A stretch of 25,693 nucleotides of DNA, taken from the NCBI GenBank assembly GCA_022497145.1, contig MU386064.1, forward strand, positions 1-25,693. The letters run 5' to 3'. A program made the translations under genes and the position numbers. Below the pieces are notes generated by a model. The model did not search any database. It had not been told where the DNA came from and worked only from the letters and a program-made list of their open reading frames with translations. Of the stretch, positions 1 to 8,218 are shown piece by piece. Origin of the DNA: Rostrohypoxylon terebratum (Eukaryota; Ascomycota; Sordariomycetes; Xylariales; Hypoxylaceae). The stretch's first letter is position 1. Every line of letters starts with the position of its first letter.

Positions 1-4
1 ATTA

Positions 5-95
5 ATTACACTTGACCTCTACAATTACTGTTACCTTAAAATCAAGACCCTCTTATGAAGCTATACTTACTAAGCCTAAGTATAGGTTCGTCACA
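5..95 (+). repeat. Left copy of 91-bp terminal inverted repeat
   Basis: Positions 5-95 match the reverse complement of 25602-25692 over 91 bp. I count two mismatches, both transitions, at positions 9 and 51. Identity stops sharply after the shared TCACA at 91-95. Inside the repeat, CTATACTTA (61-69) and TAAGTATAG (77-85) are perfect complementary arms around a 7-nt loop. No second end of a small element is visible next to it, so an internal boundary of a miniature transposon cannot be shown from this window. Confidence 0.9.
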
Positions 96-527
96 GAAGT
101 GCGGTTCTAGGGAGGAGCTGAATTGGTGTCCAAGAAGAGGCGGTTCACCGTTATCGGATTGTAGAGAGCACATGCTATTTTTTCCCATCAAAATATATTA
201 TACTGTAACCACCTACTAGGTACCTCTAGCTATATAAATGGTAGGGAATTCTAGTGATGTTAATTTTGACTGTCGCGTTTGTAGTAGGTATTTATTTCAT
301 TGCATAGCTGACCAGGATGGGAATCCTGCACGACTACCAAGCCCCATCACCAAAGGACACTGGCGCTTACATCGGGGCTAGACTCTTGGAATCAACAAGG
401 GTTGCCCAATACGACCTCATATAATCAATCCACCATCCCCGCGTTTTCTAGCCCTCGAAAACAACAATCCTCGTCACCTCCACGAATCCCCGAGCTCACC
501 CACCCCCTTCCCAGTCCCATCTCACCA
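96..527. other. Intergenic, no gene recognised
   Basis: This stretch lies between the left inverted repeat and the first in-frame ATG of the first gene. It is AT-rich, with a TAGGTACC-type motif near 218-225 and a TATATAAAT stretch near 230-239 that could serve as a distant core promoter. An in-frame non-ATG open stretch from 402 to 527 precedes the ATG; I treat it as 5' UTR. Confidence 0.5.
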
Positions 528-1247
528 ATGTCGTCCTCAATAACCACAACCCTCCCCGTAGGCCCGATCCCGCAATGGTGTCTAACCGCGACCACCGGCC
601 GCGCCGCCCTCTTCGTCTGTCCCGAGCTGGCATCGCAAGGCGCCACAACCAACGGAACAGACTACATCAGCATCTGCTGCGACGGCCTGATCGTCAACAC
701 CGCCTTCGACATCTACGGCAACACGAACCAGTCCACCGGAGCCCTCCCCTTCTCCCTCCCGAACAGCACCTCCTCCCAGCCGATCGAGCTATCAGATCTG
801 CTCTGCTGCCCGATCACCGGCACCCAGACCGCGGTGCTTGAGTACGTCCCCGGCCCCGATGCCAGGACCGCGTGCGCGCCGGGCACGGTAGCGACTCCGT
901 TGGCGGGTTTCGCGGCGACGAATGCGTCGGACGCGAGGCCGTTTACGGTTACGTGGGCTAGTAGGAGTGCGAGTGCGGATCCGGAGATGACGGTGACGAA
1001 TAATTTGTGGGGCTGGGCGGCCCCGACGTACGGCGCGTCCGGAACGCCGGTGTGTTTGTGGGCTGACACGGCCAGCGTGAGTGTAGCGGAGGTCACAGTG
1101 CCTGTGTCATATGTAGCGCCGAGTACGACGTCGGGATCTAGTTCGAGCACAACGTCGCCGTCTAGTGCTGCGACACCATTACGAAGTTTAGATGGGTTGG
1201 GGTTATTGGTTCTGGTTTTATTGCTAGCTTGGTGTAATCAATTGTAA
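528..1247 (+). CDS. Uncharacterised protein with C-terminal hydrophobic tail
   Basis: The frame is open from 402, but the first ATG in it is at 528, giving 239 residues. There is no hydrophobic signal sequence at this start. The protein has an early WC...VCPE segment, two Cys-Cys pairs (ICCDG and LLCCP), an alternation of Thr/Ser-rich and hydrophobic stretches, a Ser/Thr-rich linker near residues 190-215, and a hydrophobic end (LGLLVLVLLLAWC). The tail resembles a tail anchor or GPI-signal region. The layout is like a family of unknown function that I recall as common in Pezizomycotina; that match is from memory and has not been tested. Codon use is strongly GC-rich at third positions compared with its surroundings, which supports real coding. 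A missing upstream exon carrying a signal peptide cannot be excluded. Function is unknown. Confidence 0.72.
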   Translation: MSSSITTTLPVGPIPQWCLTATTGRAALFVCPELASQGATTNGTDYISICCDGLIVNTAFDIYGNTNQSTGALPFSLPNSTSSQPIELSDLLCCPITGTQTAVLEYVPGPDARTACAPGTVATPLAGFAATNASDARPFTVTWASRSASADPEMTVTNNLWGWAAPTYGASGTPVCLWADTASVSVAEVTVPVSYVAPSTTSGSSSSTTSPSSAATPLRSLDGLGLLVLVLLLAWCNQL

Positions 1248-1387
1248 CATTATTACTCCTTATGATGAGAGTTCGAATAATGTTTAATAATACCCTAGGT
1301 AAATGTGTATTGTGCTATATCCCCACTTACCTAATAGTTGAACAGCACGAACATGCGATTATCGCCGTTCATCTACATCTCCATCCT

Positions 1388-3310
1388 TCAAGCTCCACTC
1401 AGAATAGCCTTTGCCGCCTTCATTGATATCATAAATGTCGGAAGAACAGGAAACGCCCCGGGTGGTCTAGGGAAGACCGACGCGTCAACAACGCGAAGGC
1501 CCTTTACCCCCTTCACTCTGAACTTAGAATCCAGAACAGACATGGGATCATCAACATTCCCAATCGCGCATGTACCACTCGCGTGGTGAGAATACGCCTG
1601 CAACTTCAGATACTCCATAATAGCTTCATCCGTACATTCCACAGAGCCGTCTCCTATGCAAGGATGCCTCTCATCGAAAGGGTTGAGGCTCGAATCTTCA
1701 GGAAGAAGGCTCTTCAACCTATGCCCAAACTTTACAGCTTCAAGCATAGCTTGAAGATCTTTCTCGCCGTCATCTCCCTCAAAGAAACGGAAGTTGATCT
1801 CGGGCGGCTCGAAGGGGTCGGCCGAACGCAACTCGACTGTCCCCTTACCGGTAGACCGTGGGTCCATATGCACGAAGGGGATTGTCAATGTATTTGGGCC
1901 ATAGTAAGTGGGCCACCCGGGCCAAAAGCCTTCAAAGGCGGAGTTCAACTGCCTATTATTTTCTCACTAGTCAGTAGCAAGACCAGGATGAAGAATAATT
2001 AACTGTACTTACCAAGCATAAATGTCTCGATCTCCATCTGAGACTGATGTTTTCAATTGCACTACGTAGGGACCGCTGAGACCTTGGAATGGCCTGGCAG
2101 CGAGAGACAAGACGCTACCTTCATAGTTATCTCCAAGGTTGGCGCCAACTCCTGGTAAGTCTACTACGACACTGATGTTGTGTTTTTCAAGTTCAGCTGC
2201 TGGACCGACCCCGCTGAGCTTCAAAATTTGGGGAGTGTTAAAAGTGCCACCGGCGATGATGAGCTCTTTTCCAACCCAAGAGAAGCCAGCAGTGGTGTTT
2301 TGATTGGGATCGTGACGAGGGTCAGCCCCATACGCGCTAGCTCCGACAACGTAGTCGATCGACATAACGGCAGGGGGTTCAAAATCTCGTAGCTGGTCCC
2401 ATGTGATCCCTGTGAGAAATGAGTTGAGTTGGACCGTAAGTGGTAATTCTGGATTCTCTTTGAATGCTCTCTTGATATAGTTCGCGGGGGTGAATCGAAG
2501 GCCAGCAGCATCGGTGTGGGTCGCCATGCCGAAGATCCCAGTGAGTTGGTCGCGGTTCGGATCAATCGCATTGATGTCTCTGTTCAAAAGCGTCCTCAGC
2601 TCGGCGTCAGATATTGCGCCGGTACTGTTTCCTCCTGAGCCGGAAGCCTCTGCTACAGCTTGAAGAAGGGCTGCCCCGTCGGTACCGTTAGTTAGCCAGA
2701 AGTCGTTGCCTTGATTGCTGTCCATCCACCCCGAAAAGCCATGGCCGGCGGTCCCATTTTCTAAGTAGTGACAGTTCTCAATCTCCTCGAAGATCTTCCG
2801 CATCTCGGCTGCTCTCCAAGAGTTGTCGCCGGTGATATTCGCGATATTGTCCCAGTTCGCGTCGCTGGGGAGGTGCAAAACGGCTGCATTGTGCGAGGCG
2901 CACCCGCCAAGAGTTGCGGCACGTGGGTAATATATTCCAAGTTGCTCAGAGCTCTCAGGAGGGTCAAGACCTACGTAAAAAGAGCCGTTCGTCGTGCGCC
3001 AAGTCATGTGCTCGTACTTCGACTCTCTTGCCGGGTCGTCTGAATGCTTGACGAAAAAGTCCCATCGCGTTCTCGGGTCATTGGCGGCTTCGGCCATTCG
3101 ACCCATGTTTTGGTACACAGGATCATCTGAGAGATCGGCGCCCGCTTCTAAGAGAAGAACCGAGTGCCCGGATTTCGCCAGTTCCACTGCCAGTGGCCCA
3201 CCACCCGGGCCAGAACCGACCACCACATAGTCGTACTCCGAGGACTGAGCCGCAGCATAACCCGGCGCCCACACCAGAGTCAGCAACGCCAACGCAATAG
3301 ATCGCAACAT
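1388..3310 (-). CDS. Secreted GMC-family FAD oxidoreductase
   Basis: Two exons, 3310-2013 and 1952-1388, joined over a 60-bp intron (1953-2012; donor GTAAGT, branch CTGAC, acceptor TAG), encode 620 residues, the usual length for glucose-methanol-choline oxidoreductases. The ATG at 3310 opens a signal peptide (MLRSIALALLTLVWAPGYAAA), so secretion is likely. The dinucleotide-binding loop GSGPGGG lies at residues 32-38, with the ribose-binding Glu at 55 (LLLEAG). The flavin region PRAATLGGCASHNA follows. The C-terminal domain has HHASGTC with the expected active-site His at about 556, and the DASVFPR...PGAFPVLPTFMIS block. The family oxidises alcohols, sugars or secondary-metabolite intermediates using FAD; the substrate cannot be inferred. 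The second catalytic position (usually His or Asn) appears to be Phe at about 600. An ATG-TGA minimal upstream ORF sits just before the start. It shares a divergent promoter region with the acyl-CoA dehydrogenase. Confidence 0.93.
1953..2012 (-). other. Intron of the GMC oxidoreductase gene
   Basis: On the minus strand it starts GTAAGTACAG, carries a CTGAC branch-like site and ends AATAATAG. Removing it joins ...DIYAW to QLNSAFEGF in frame and restores a full-length GMC protein. Confidence 0.88.
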
Positions 3311-4291
3311 TATAACTTCAATACTCACATCAAACTCCCTTACCTATGTAGATACGTATCAACAAAATTCGTCGGAGAATCCAGTCTTTATTTGATTCCC
3401 TTCGACTTAGTGAACGGTTATCTTCCCCTCGATCCAAGATATTGTGTTATCTCGCAGTTTGAGTAAGCCAATGGCATGGATAATAATCAACGGTCGAGAC
3501 CCTTTTTCTCATTCTACATTGCTTCTTCATTTCCGATATATTGGTGGCGTAGCAAGATCGTCGGTAGTTAGTGAGCTGTAACTGATGGTGTGCAGGAGTC
3601 CATGCCTGACCCAATTTAACCGTTAGGTTCAGCCGAGCCATGACTCTTCCGTGAGCATATTCGGTGGTCTCAGTATGTAAATCTGAAGTCCCCCCACGAC
3701 AAAATAGGATAGCGAATTGCGGTGATGCTAGGATCTTATTTAATATGTGCGACGATTCCGGACTGTTGCACTCGAGCCCAAGTTGCAAAGCTTTTTGTTA
3801 TACGGAGTATCTTCGCTGTGGTCATTTCTGTTCGATATGGTGTGTTTGCTAACCTTGGAAATCATCCGAGGATCTCGGTAACAATTACATATATGAGGTG
3901 GACATGGCGGAGAAAAAAAGATGCGAAAAGGTCCCTTAGTGTAGTACTACGGTCTACCAATTGTATTACCTGTATTATTCTGACCTAGGACCTAGGTACG
4001 GTGCGAGGTATGTACCCCGCACAACGTGCAACGCACTTTCCTCAGGGGTAGATAGGGCTGTTTGTAAGAAAGAGAAAACCTTCCAAGGTTCCAACCATCC
4101 AACCTCCTTCCGAGGTCCAACCTCGTAAATACCTAATCGGTACTCCAAGAGAAGGTGGGGTTAGGTAAGATCGATGAATGCAATTGATGAGATTTAGGCC
4201 GTCCATGATCTCTGAGGTCCTTTCCTTCAATGTTAAACACAACTTTGAAAACTTTATACTTTATCGGGGAAACTATGATTAAGTAGCGAAA
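3311..4291. promoter_or_regulatory. Divergent intergenic region (GMC oxidase / acyl-CoA dehydrogenase)
   Basis: About 980 bp separate two divergently transcribed genes, so it must hold both promoters. It contains only short, unrecognised open frames. A CCTAGGACCTAGGTAC repeat lies near 3984-3998, and there is a run of GGTTCCAACC/GGTCCAACC-like short repeats at about 4084-4127. No specific transcription-factor site can be assigned with confidence. Confidence 0.5.
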
Positions 4292-5689
4292 ATGTCGCGA
4301 CTCTTGGTAAACTCTACTAGTCGAATGCGCTCGCTTGCGCCAAATGCGCGGAATACGATATTGCCGCCTTCGGGTCCGATTTTGGTGCTGAATCGACGTC
4401 GTGATTTTTCAACTACCCCTCACCGAAACATCATGAACAGGATGGGATTCAAGCGAAATGAATTGATGGTCAGAGATTCAATCGAGGCACTGTGTGCTAA
4501 ATTTACAAACAAATATTGGCAAGAACACGACCAAAAAGAAGAGTATCCGGCGGAATTCTTCGCTGCTATAGCTAAGGGGGGTTGGCTTGGTATCGCGTTG
4601 CCTGAAAGGTTGGGCGGGTCTGGACTTGGGATAACCGAGGCCGTCATGATGATGCAGACAATCGCCGAGTCGGGTGCCGGTATGGCCGGTGCCCAAGCTA
4701 TCCATGGCAACATCTATGCCACTCAGCCTCTAGCTAAGTTCGCCAGCAAAGAGCAGGAATATATCATATCTGAATGTATTGCTGGGACACACAGGATCTG
4801 TTTCGGCGTAACAGAACCGAATACAGGTCTCGACACAACCAGATTACGAACTGTGGCCGAAAAGAAATATGCGGACGGTACGCATACCTATTCTATAACC
4901 GGACAGAAAGTCTGGATTACTTGTGCGCAGGTAGCGCGGAGGATGCTTTGCCTGGCGCGTACCACGCCCCTGGAGAAATCGAAGAAGCCAAGCAAGGAGT
5001 TGTCCTTATTCTGCATCACCCTAAAGCAGGATACGGCTGGATGTTATGTACGGAAAATCAAGAAAATGGGCGGCCGCGCAGTAGACGCAAACGAAGTATT
5101 CTTCAACAATTACGTCGTCCCGGGAAATTCCTTGATAGGTGAGGAAAACCGTGGGTTCGACATGGTCCTTCACGGAATGAATGCTGAGCGCTGCTTGCTG
5201 GCGGGGGAGGCGCTGGGCTTGGGCTACGCTGCCCTGAAAAAAGCGGCGTACTACGCGCAGGAGCGCATCGTATTCGACCGACCTATAGGCATGAATCAGG
5301 GCATCGCGCACCCGTTAGCGAAAGCGTACATGAACCTCGAGGCCGCGAAGCTGGCTACATATCAGGCAGCGCGACTTTACGATAAGAGTAAGAAAGATCC
5401 CACGATCACGCAAGGACAAATAGGTGTACTTGCGAACACTGCTAAGTACTTAGCTGCTGAAGCAGCATTTACTGCTTGCGAAAGGGCGGTTTTGACACTC
5501 GGTGGAATGGGATACGCGCAGGAGTACGACGTGGAAAGGTGGCTAAGAGAAAGCCTCGTACCTCGTATTGCTCCTGTAAGTCAGGAAATGATTATGAATT
5601 ACATCAGCGAAAAGGTATTAGGGCTACCGAAAAGCTATGACCGCTACATTCCAAAGCCAGTTGATGCTGATGCTGCTACTGATGCGTGA
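4292..5689 (+). CDS. Acyl-CoA dehydrogenase family protein, probably mitochondrial
   Basis: A single exon from ATG 4292 encodes 465 residues. The N-terminus (about residues 1-45) is rich in Arg, Ser and Thr with almost no acidic residues and contains RRRDFSTTPHR, typical of a mitochondrial presequence; there is no C-terminal peroxisomal tripeptide. The fold is recognisable in order: N-terminal helical part (GWLGIALPERLGGSGLG, 97-113), the FAD-contacting beta segment (FGVTEPNTGLDTTRLR, 171-186), the middle strand (GQKVWITCA, 204-212), and the C-terminal helical domain ending in TLGGMGYAQEYDVERWLRE. The enzyme is expected to alpha,beta-dehydrogenate an acyl-CoA using FAD and pass electrons to ETF. 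The common C-terminal catalytic Glu site is not conserved (Ala-Pro where Tyr-Glu is usual), while Glu299 (NAERCLLAG) matches the alternative base position used in isovaleryl-CoA and long-chain enzymes. The substrate is unassigned; a branched or unusual acyl-CoA is plausible. Confidence 0.92.
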   Translation: MSRLLVNSTSRMRSLAPNARNTILPPSGPILVLNRRRDFSTTPHRNIMNRMGFKRNELMVRDSIEALCAKFTNKYWQEHDQKEEYPAEFFAAIAKGGWLGIALPERLGGSGLGITEAVMMMQTIAESGAGMAGAQAIHGNIYATQPLAKFASKEQEYIISECIAGTHRICFGVTEPNTGLDTTRLRTVAEKKYADGTHTYSITGQKVWITCAQVARRMLCLARTTPLEKSKKPSKELSLFCITLKQDTAGCYVRKIKKMGGRAVDANEVFFNNYVVPGNSLIGEENRGFDMVLHGMNAERCLLAGEALGLGYAALKKAAYYAQERIVFDRPIGMNQGIAHPLAKAYMNLEAAKLATYQAARLYDKSKKDPTITQGQIGVLANTAKYLAAEAAFTACERAVLTLGGMGYAQEYDVERWLRESLVPRIAPVSQEMIMNYISEKVLGLPKSYDRYIPKPVDADAATDA

Positions 5690-6216
5690 CGACGGGGAAC
5701 AATGAGCCCTGGAGATTGATGCTAGCTCTGGGGACTGTGGGGATCTCAGGGGCTTCAGGGGCTTCAGGGCGTTCTATATGTATGCCCAGGTAGACATCCA
5801 TGGATCCAACTGTATTCTAGAATCTGGCTAGTAGGTACGGGGCACCGCACGTACTGGGCAGCTAGGTAATAACCTTGAACGAATCAGGGCTTAGTCACGT
5901 GTGTCATGAAGCCCAATACCACCTTATGCCGCATTGTGACATTATATTATGACAATCTTATAATGTGACATCATCCATTTTATGCCCAACAACTCTGATA
6001 TCCTCGTGTCTATCATGTCGGTTAGGTCATAACATACATCCTCCATATCTCCTAAGGTTATGTCTCATTTATGGTATGTCTGAAGCGTTCTGATTGAATC
6101 TGATTGATTTAGCGTTACGTCTGTTTAAATTGTCATTGGAGCTTCTGCACATCGTTTGAAACCTCACATCACACATCACAGCCTCAACCACTGCCTTACT
6201 CACTATCACATTCACC
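5690..6216. other. Intergenic, with direct and inverted short repeats
   Basis: This 527-bp gap holds the 3' flank of the acyl-CoA dehydrogenase and the promoter of the phosphatase gene. A GGGGCTTCA unit is repeated directly near 5748-5768. An imperfect hairpin spans 5935-5970. The last 60 bp before the ATG are rich in C, A and T (CACATCACACATCACAGCC type), like many fungal 5' leaders. I see no gene. Confidence 0.5.
5935..5970. repeat. Imperfect inverted repeat (hairpin)
   Basis: TGTGACATTATA (5935-5946) and TATAATGTGACA (5959-5970) are complementary except for one position, around a 12-nt loop. The TGTGACAT core also appears as a direct repeat. It lies in the intergenic DNA upstream of the phosphatase gene. 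It could be a protein-binding site or chance AT-rich symmetry. Confidence 0.5.
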
Positions 6217-7656
6217 ATGGCGACGGAGAAGCAAGGTCATCAGGCGCCTGGAGACATTCATATCCGGGCACGTCGCCGACCCATAACACAACGGCGACAT
6301 TGCCTCGCTTTAAACCTTGGCCTACTTTCAGGGGTAGTGTTGTTACTGCATTTCTATGGATCTAAATATACAGCCTTCGCTGATCTGATATGGCCATCAA
6401 GAACACACCGTGATGAGTTCGATTTGTACGAGCACTTGGGACATCGATCACCTTACTTCGTCCCGTCAAACACACCAGGGTCATTGCTATCGGGCACACC
6501 TCCTGGCTGTACCGTGTCCAAGGCATTCCTCGTCCACAGACACGGCAGCCGGCACCCCCACGCCGAAGAGCTGACTACTATCCAGGACTTATCGTATTAC
6601 ATCAACAATAACAGCGCTCTATTCAAGGACCCTCGGTCTCAGCTTCCCGATGTCTGGTCTTTCTTAGCTGAGGGGTGGAACAATACTCTCAGTGTCGACT
6701 TCCTGACAGCCTCCGGTCGGAAGCAACTATTCGACCATGGCGTCGCCCTAAGGCTACATTATCCAGACCTCTACACCGAGGCTGATGTGTTAGCAGGCGA
6801 CGAGGATAGAGTTGTGGAATCGGCTAGATGGTTCATGGACGGATACTACGGTCGTAGCTCGAACACCACCGCTACCCTGAACGTCCTAGGTGAAAATGAC
6901 GACACTATCAGTTGGATCACTCCCCATCAAACCTGCGAAAGGTGGAATGAGAAGTTCGGCGAAGACAAGTTGACCGCATGGCGTTCTACTTACTTGCCGC
7001 CGATTGCAAAGCGCATCAACGACATACTTTCAAAGGCTTATCCTGGTGTCTATTTCACCGAAGAGCATGTTCACGCCATGTTATATGCCTGTGCATACGA
7101 GACAGCTGCTAATGGTATCGGATCTTCTCCTTGGTGTAATGTCTTCCTACCCGAAGAGATCCTGGATCACGAGTACGAGTCTGACCTCCAGATGCGTGGG
7201 TTCTCTGGATATGGGCTTCCTGGTGAGATGGGTACCGTCCTGGGCAGTTTACTGGCTAGCAACATGACACACTTCTTGCGAAAGGATGACGGACCCAAGC
7301 TCTCTCTAGGGTTCGGCCACGACAAGACTATCGCATTAGGATTGACGGCGCTCGGGCTTGCGTCTGATAAGTCGTTTCCGGGCTCTGGACCTATTGATCC
7401 CGATAGAGCCTGGCAAGCCGGCAAGCTCATGCCTTTTGGCGCTTCCATGTTCTGGACTCGACTGGAGTGTGGGAAAGAGAAAAGGATCCAACTGATGATG
7501 GACGGCGCAAATTTTGGCTTAGGGGCTACTGGTTGCAAGATTGATAAGTGGGGATCTTGCTCCTTTAAGGATTTCCAGAAGACGGCTGTAGTGAAGGCAG
7601 CTCTCAAGGTCACACATGGCGACAAGAGATGGAAAGGTGCTTGCCACCCCAAGTGA
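6217..7656 (+). CDS. Histidine acid phosphatase / phytase-like, membrane-anchored
   Basis: A single exon from ATG 6217 encodes 479 residues, close to the length of fungal phytases and histidine acid phosphatases (branch 2 of the histidine phosphatase superfamily). The catalytic signature RHGSRHP is at residues 108-114, with the nucleophile His at 109, and the proton-donor HD pair is at 368-369 (GFGHDKT). Several cysteines (98, 240, 292, 307 and others) fit the disulphide-bonded secreted family. The family removes phosphate from phosphomonoesters such as inositol phosphates. Residues 1-28 are hydrophilic and basic, followed by a hydrophobic stretch at about 29-46. This suggests a type II signal anchor with the catalytic part in the lumen or outside, rather than a cleaved secretion signal. 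The specific substrate, phytate or another phosphate ester, cannot be decided. Confidence 0.92.
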   Translation: MATEKQGHQAPGDIHIRARRRPITQRRHCLALNLGLLSGVVLLLHFYGSKYTAFADLIWPSRTHRDEFDLYEHLGHRSPYFVPSNTPGSLLSGTPPGCTVSKAFLVHRHGSRHPHAEELTTIQDLSYYINNNSALFKDPRSQLPDVWSFLAEGWNNTLSVDFLTASGRKQLFDHGVALRLHYPDLYTEADVLAGDEDRVVESARWFMDGYYGRSSNTTATLNVLGENDDTISWITPHQTCERWNEKFGEDKLTAWRSTYLPPIAKRINDILSKAYPGVYFTEEHVHAMLYACAYETAANGIGSSPWCNVFLPEEILDHEYESDLQMRGFSGYGLPGEMGTVLGSLLASNMTHFLRKDDGPKLSLGFGHDKTIALGLTALGLASDKSFPGSGPIDPDRAWQAGKLMPFGASMFWTRLECGKEKRIQLMMDGANFGLGATGCKIDKWGSCSFKDFQKTAVVKAALKVTHGDKRWKGACHPK

Positions 7657-8218
7657 ATATCAATTCCACTGTCGAGGGCAGGGCTAGCGATGCGATTGAG
7701 CGTTCATTCACGGAGAACTATGGCTAAGAGTTCTGTTCCGTCAGTTTGCATCAACGCAGCACATGATTTGGGTTTTTTTCAAAAGAGCAGCGAAAGTCAC
7801 GATTGAGTTTGAGCAGGCCATGATGATTCCGTAGCGATTATTAACGAACTGATGATTAAATCTATCATGTAATGTAGATTAAGAGTTTGAGACGAATTAA
7901 CGCCTATTTCCGATACTTTGTTGTACGAAGTATGTATTTCACGATGTTATCTCGGGACCCTCTCCGACAACGCTAAGCAGCGGATATCGGCGGGCTATTG
8001 TATCATCCACTTTACTTCCCTACCTTTATTACTTACTAGGTACCTAGTAATAGCATGAATAGTATCCGCAACTATGGTGGTTCGGTAATTGACACCCATA
8101 GAAACTATTGTTCATAAACCTCAAAAAAGCTAGAGCTTTCAAATCTCAAGGGACAAGCGATAATCACCTAGTAGGTTAGGCACCTCGCCTATCCCCTTAC
8201 CTTTGCAATTACCGAAAT
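7657..8218. other. Intergenic; 18-bp perfect palindrome
   Basis: This 562-bp stretch lies between two genes on the same strand and should hold the phosphatase 3' end and the cyclodeaminase promoter. The most marked element is the perfect palindrome TTACTAGGTACCTAGTAA at 8033-8050; related CACCTAGTAGGT sequence lies at about 8167-8176. No coding frame is convincing. Confidence 0.55.
8033..8050. repeat. 18-bp perfect palindrome, TAGGTACCTA family
   Basis: TTACTAGGTACCTAGTAA equals its own reverse complement. Its core TAGGTACCTA recurs at 12507-12516, and shorter relatives occur in several other intergenic regions here. Confidence 0.8.

Noticed and set aside
80..95. GGTTCG in the terminal repeat as a tRNA or SINE B-box
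   Set aside because: The rest of a B-box is not matched, no A-box lies at a proper distance, and no cloverleaf can be drawn.
1583..2002. 139-residue plus-strand frame over the GMC gene
   Set aside because: It is antisense to a well-supported oxidoreductase exon and crosses its intron; the peptide has no domain.
3447..3788. 113-residue minus-strand frame in the divergent promoter region
   Set aside because: No domain and no coding bias; position and length are compatible with chance.
7167..7652. 161-residue minus-strand frame
   Set aside because: Antisense to the histidine phosphatase gene with no recognisable features.
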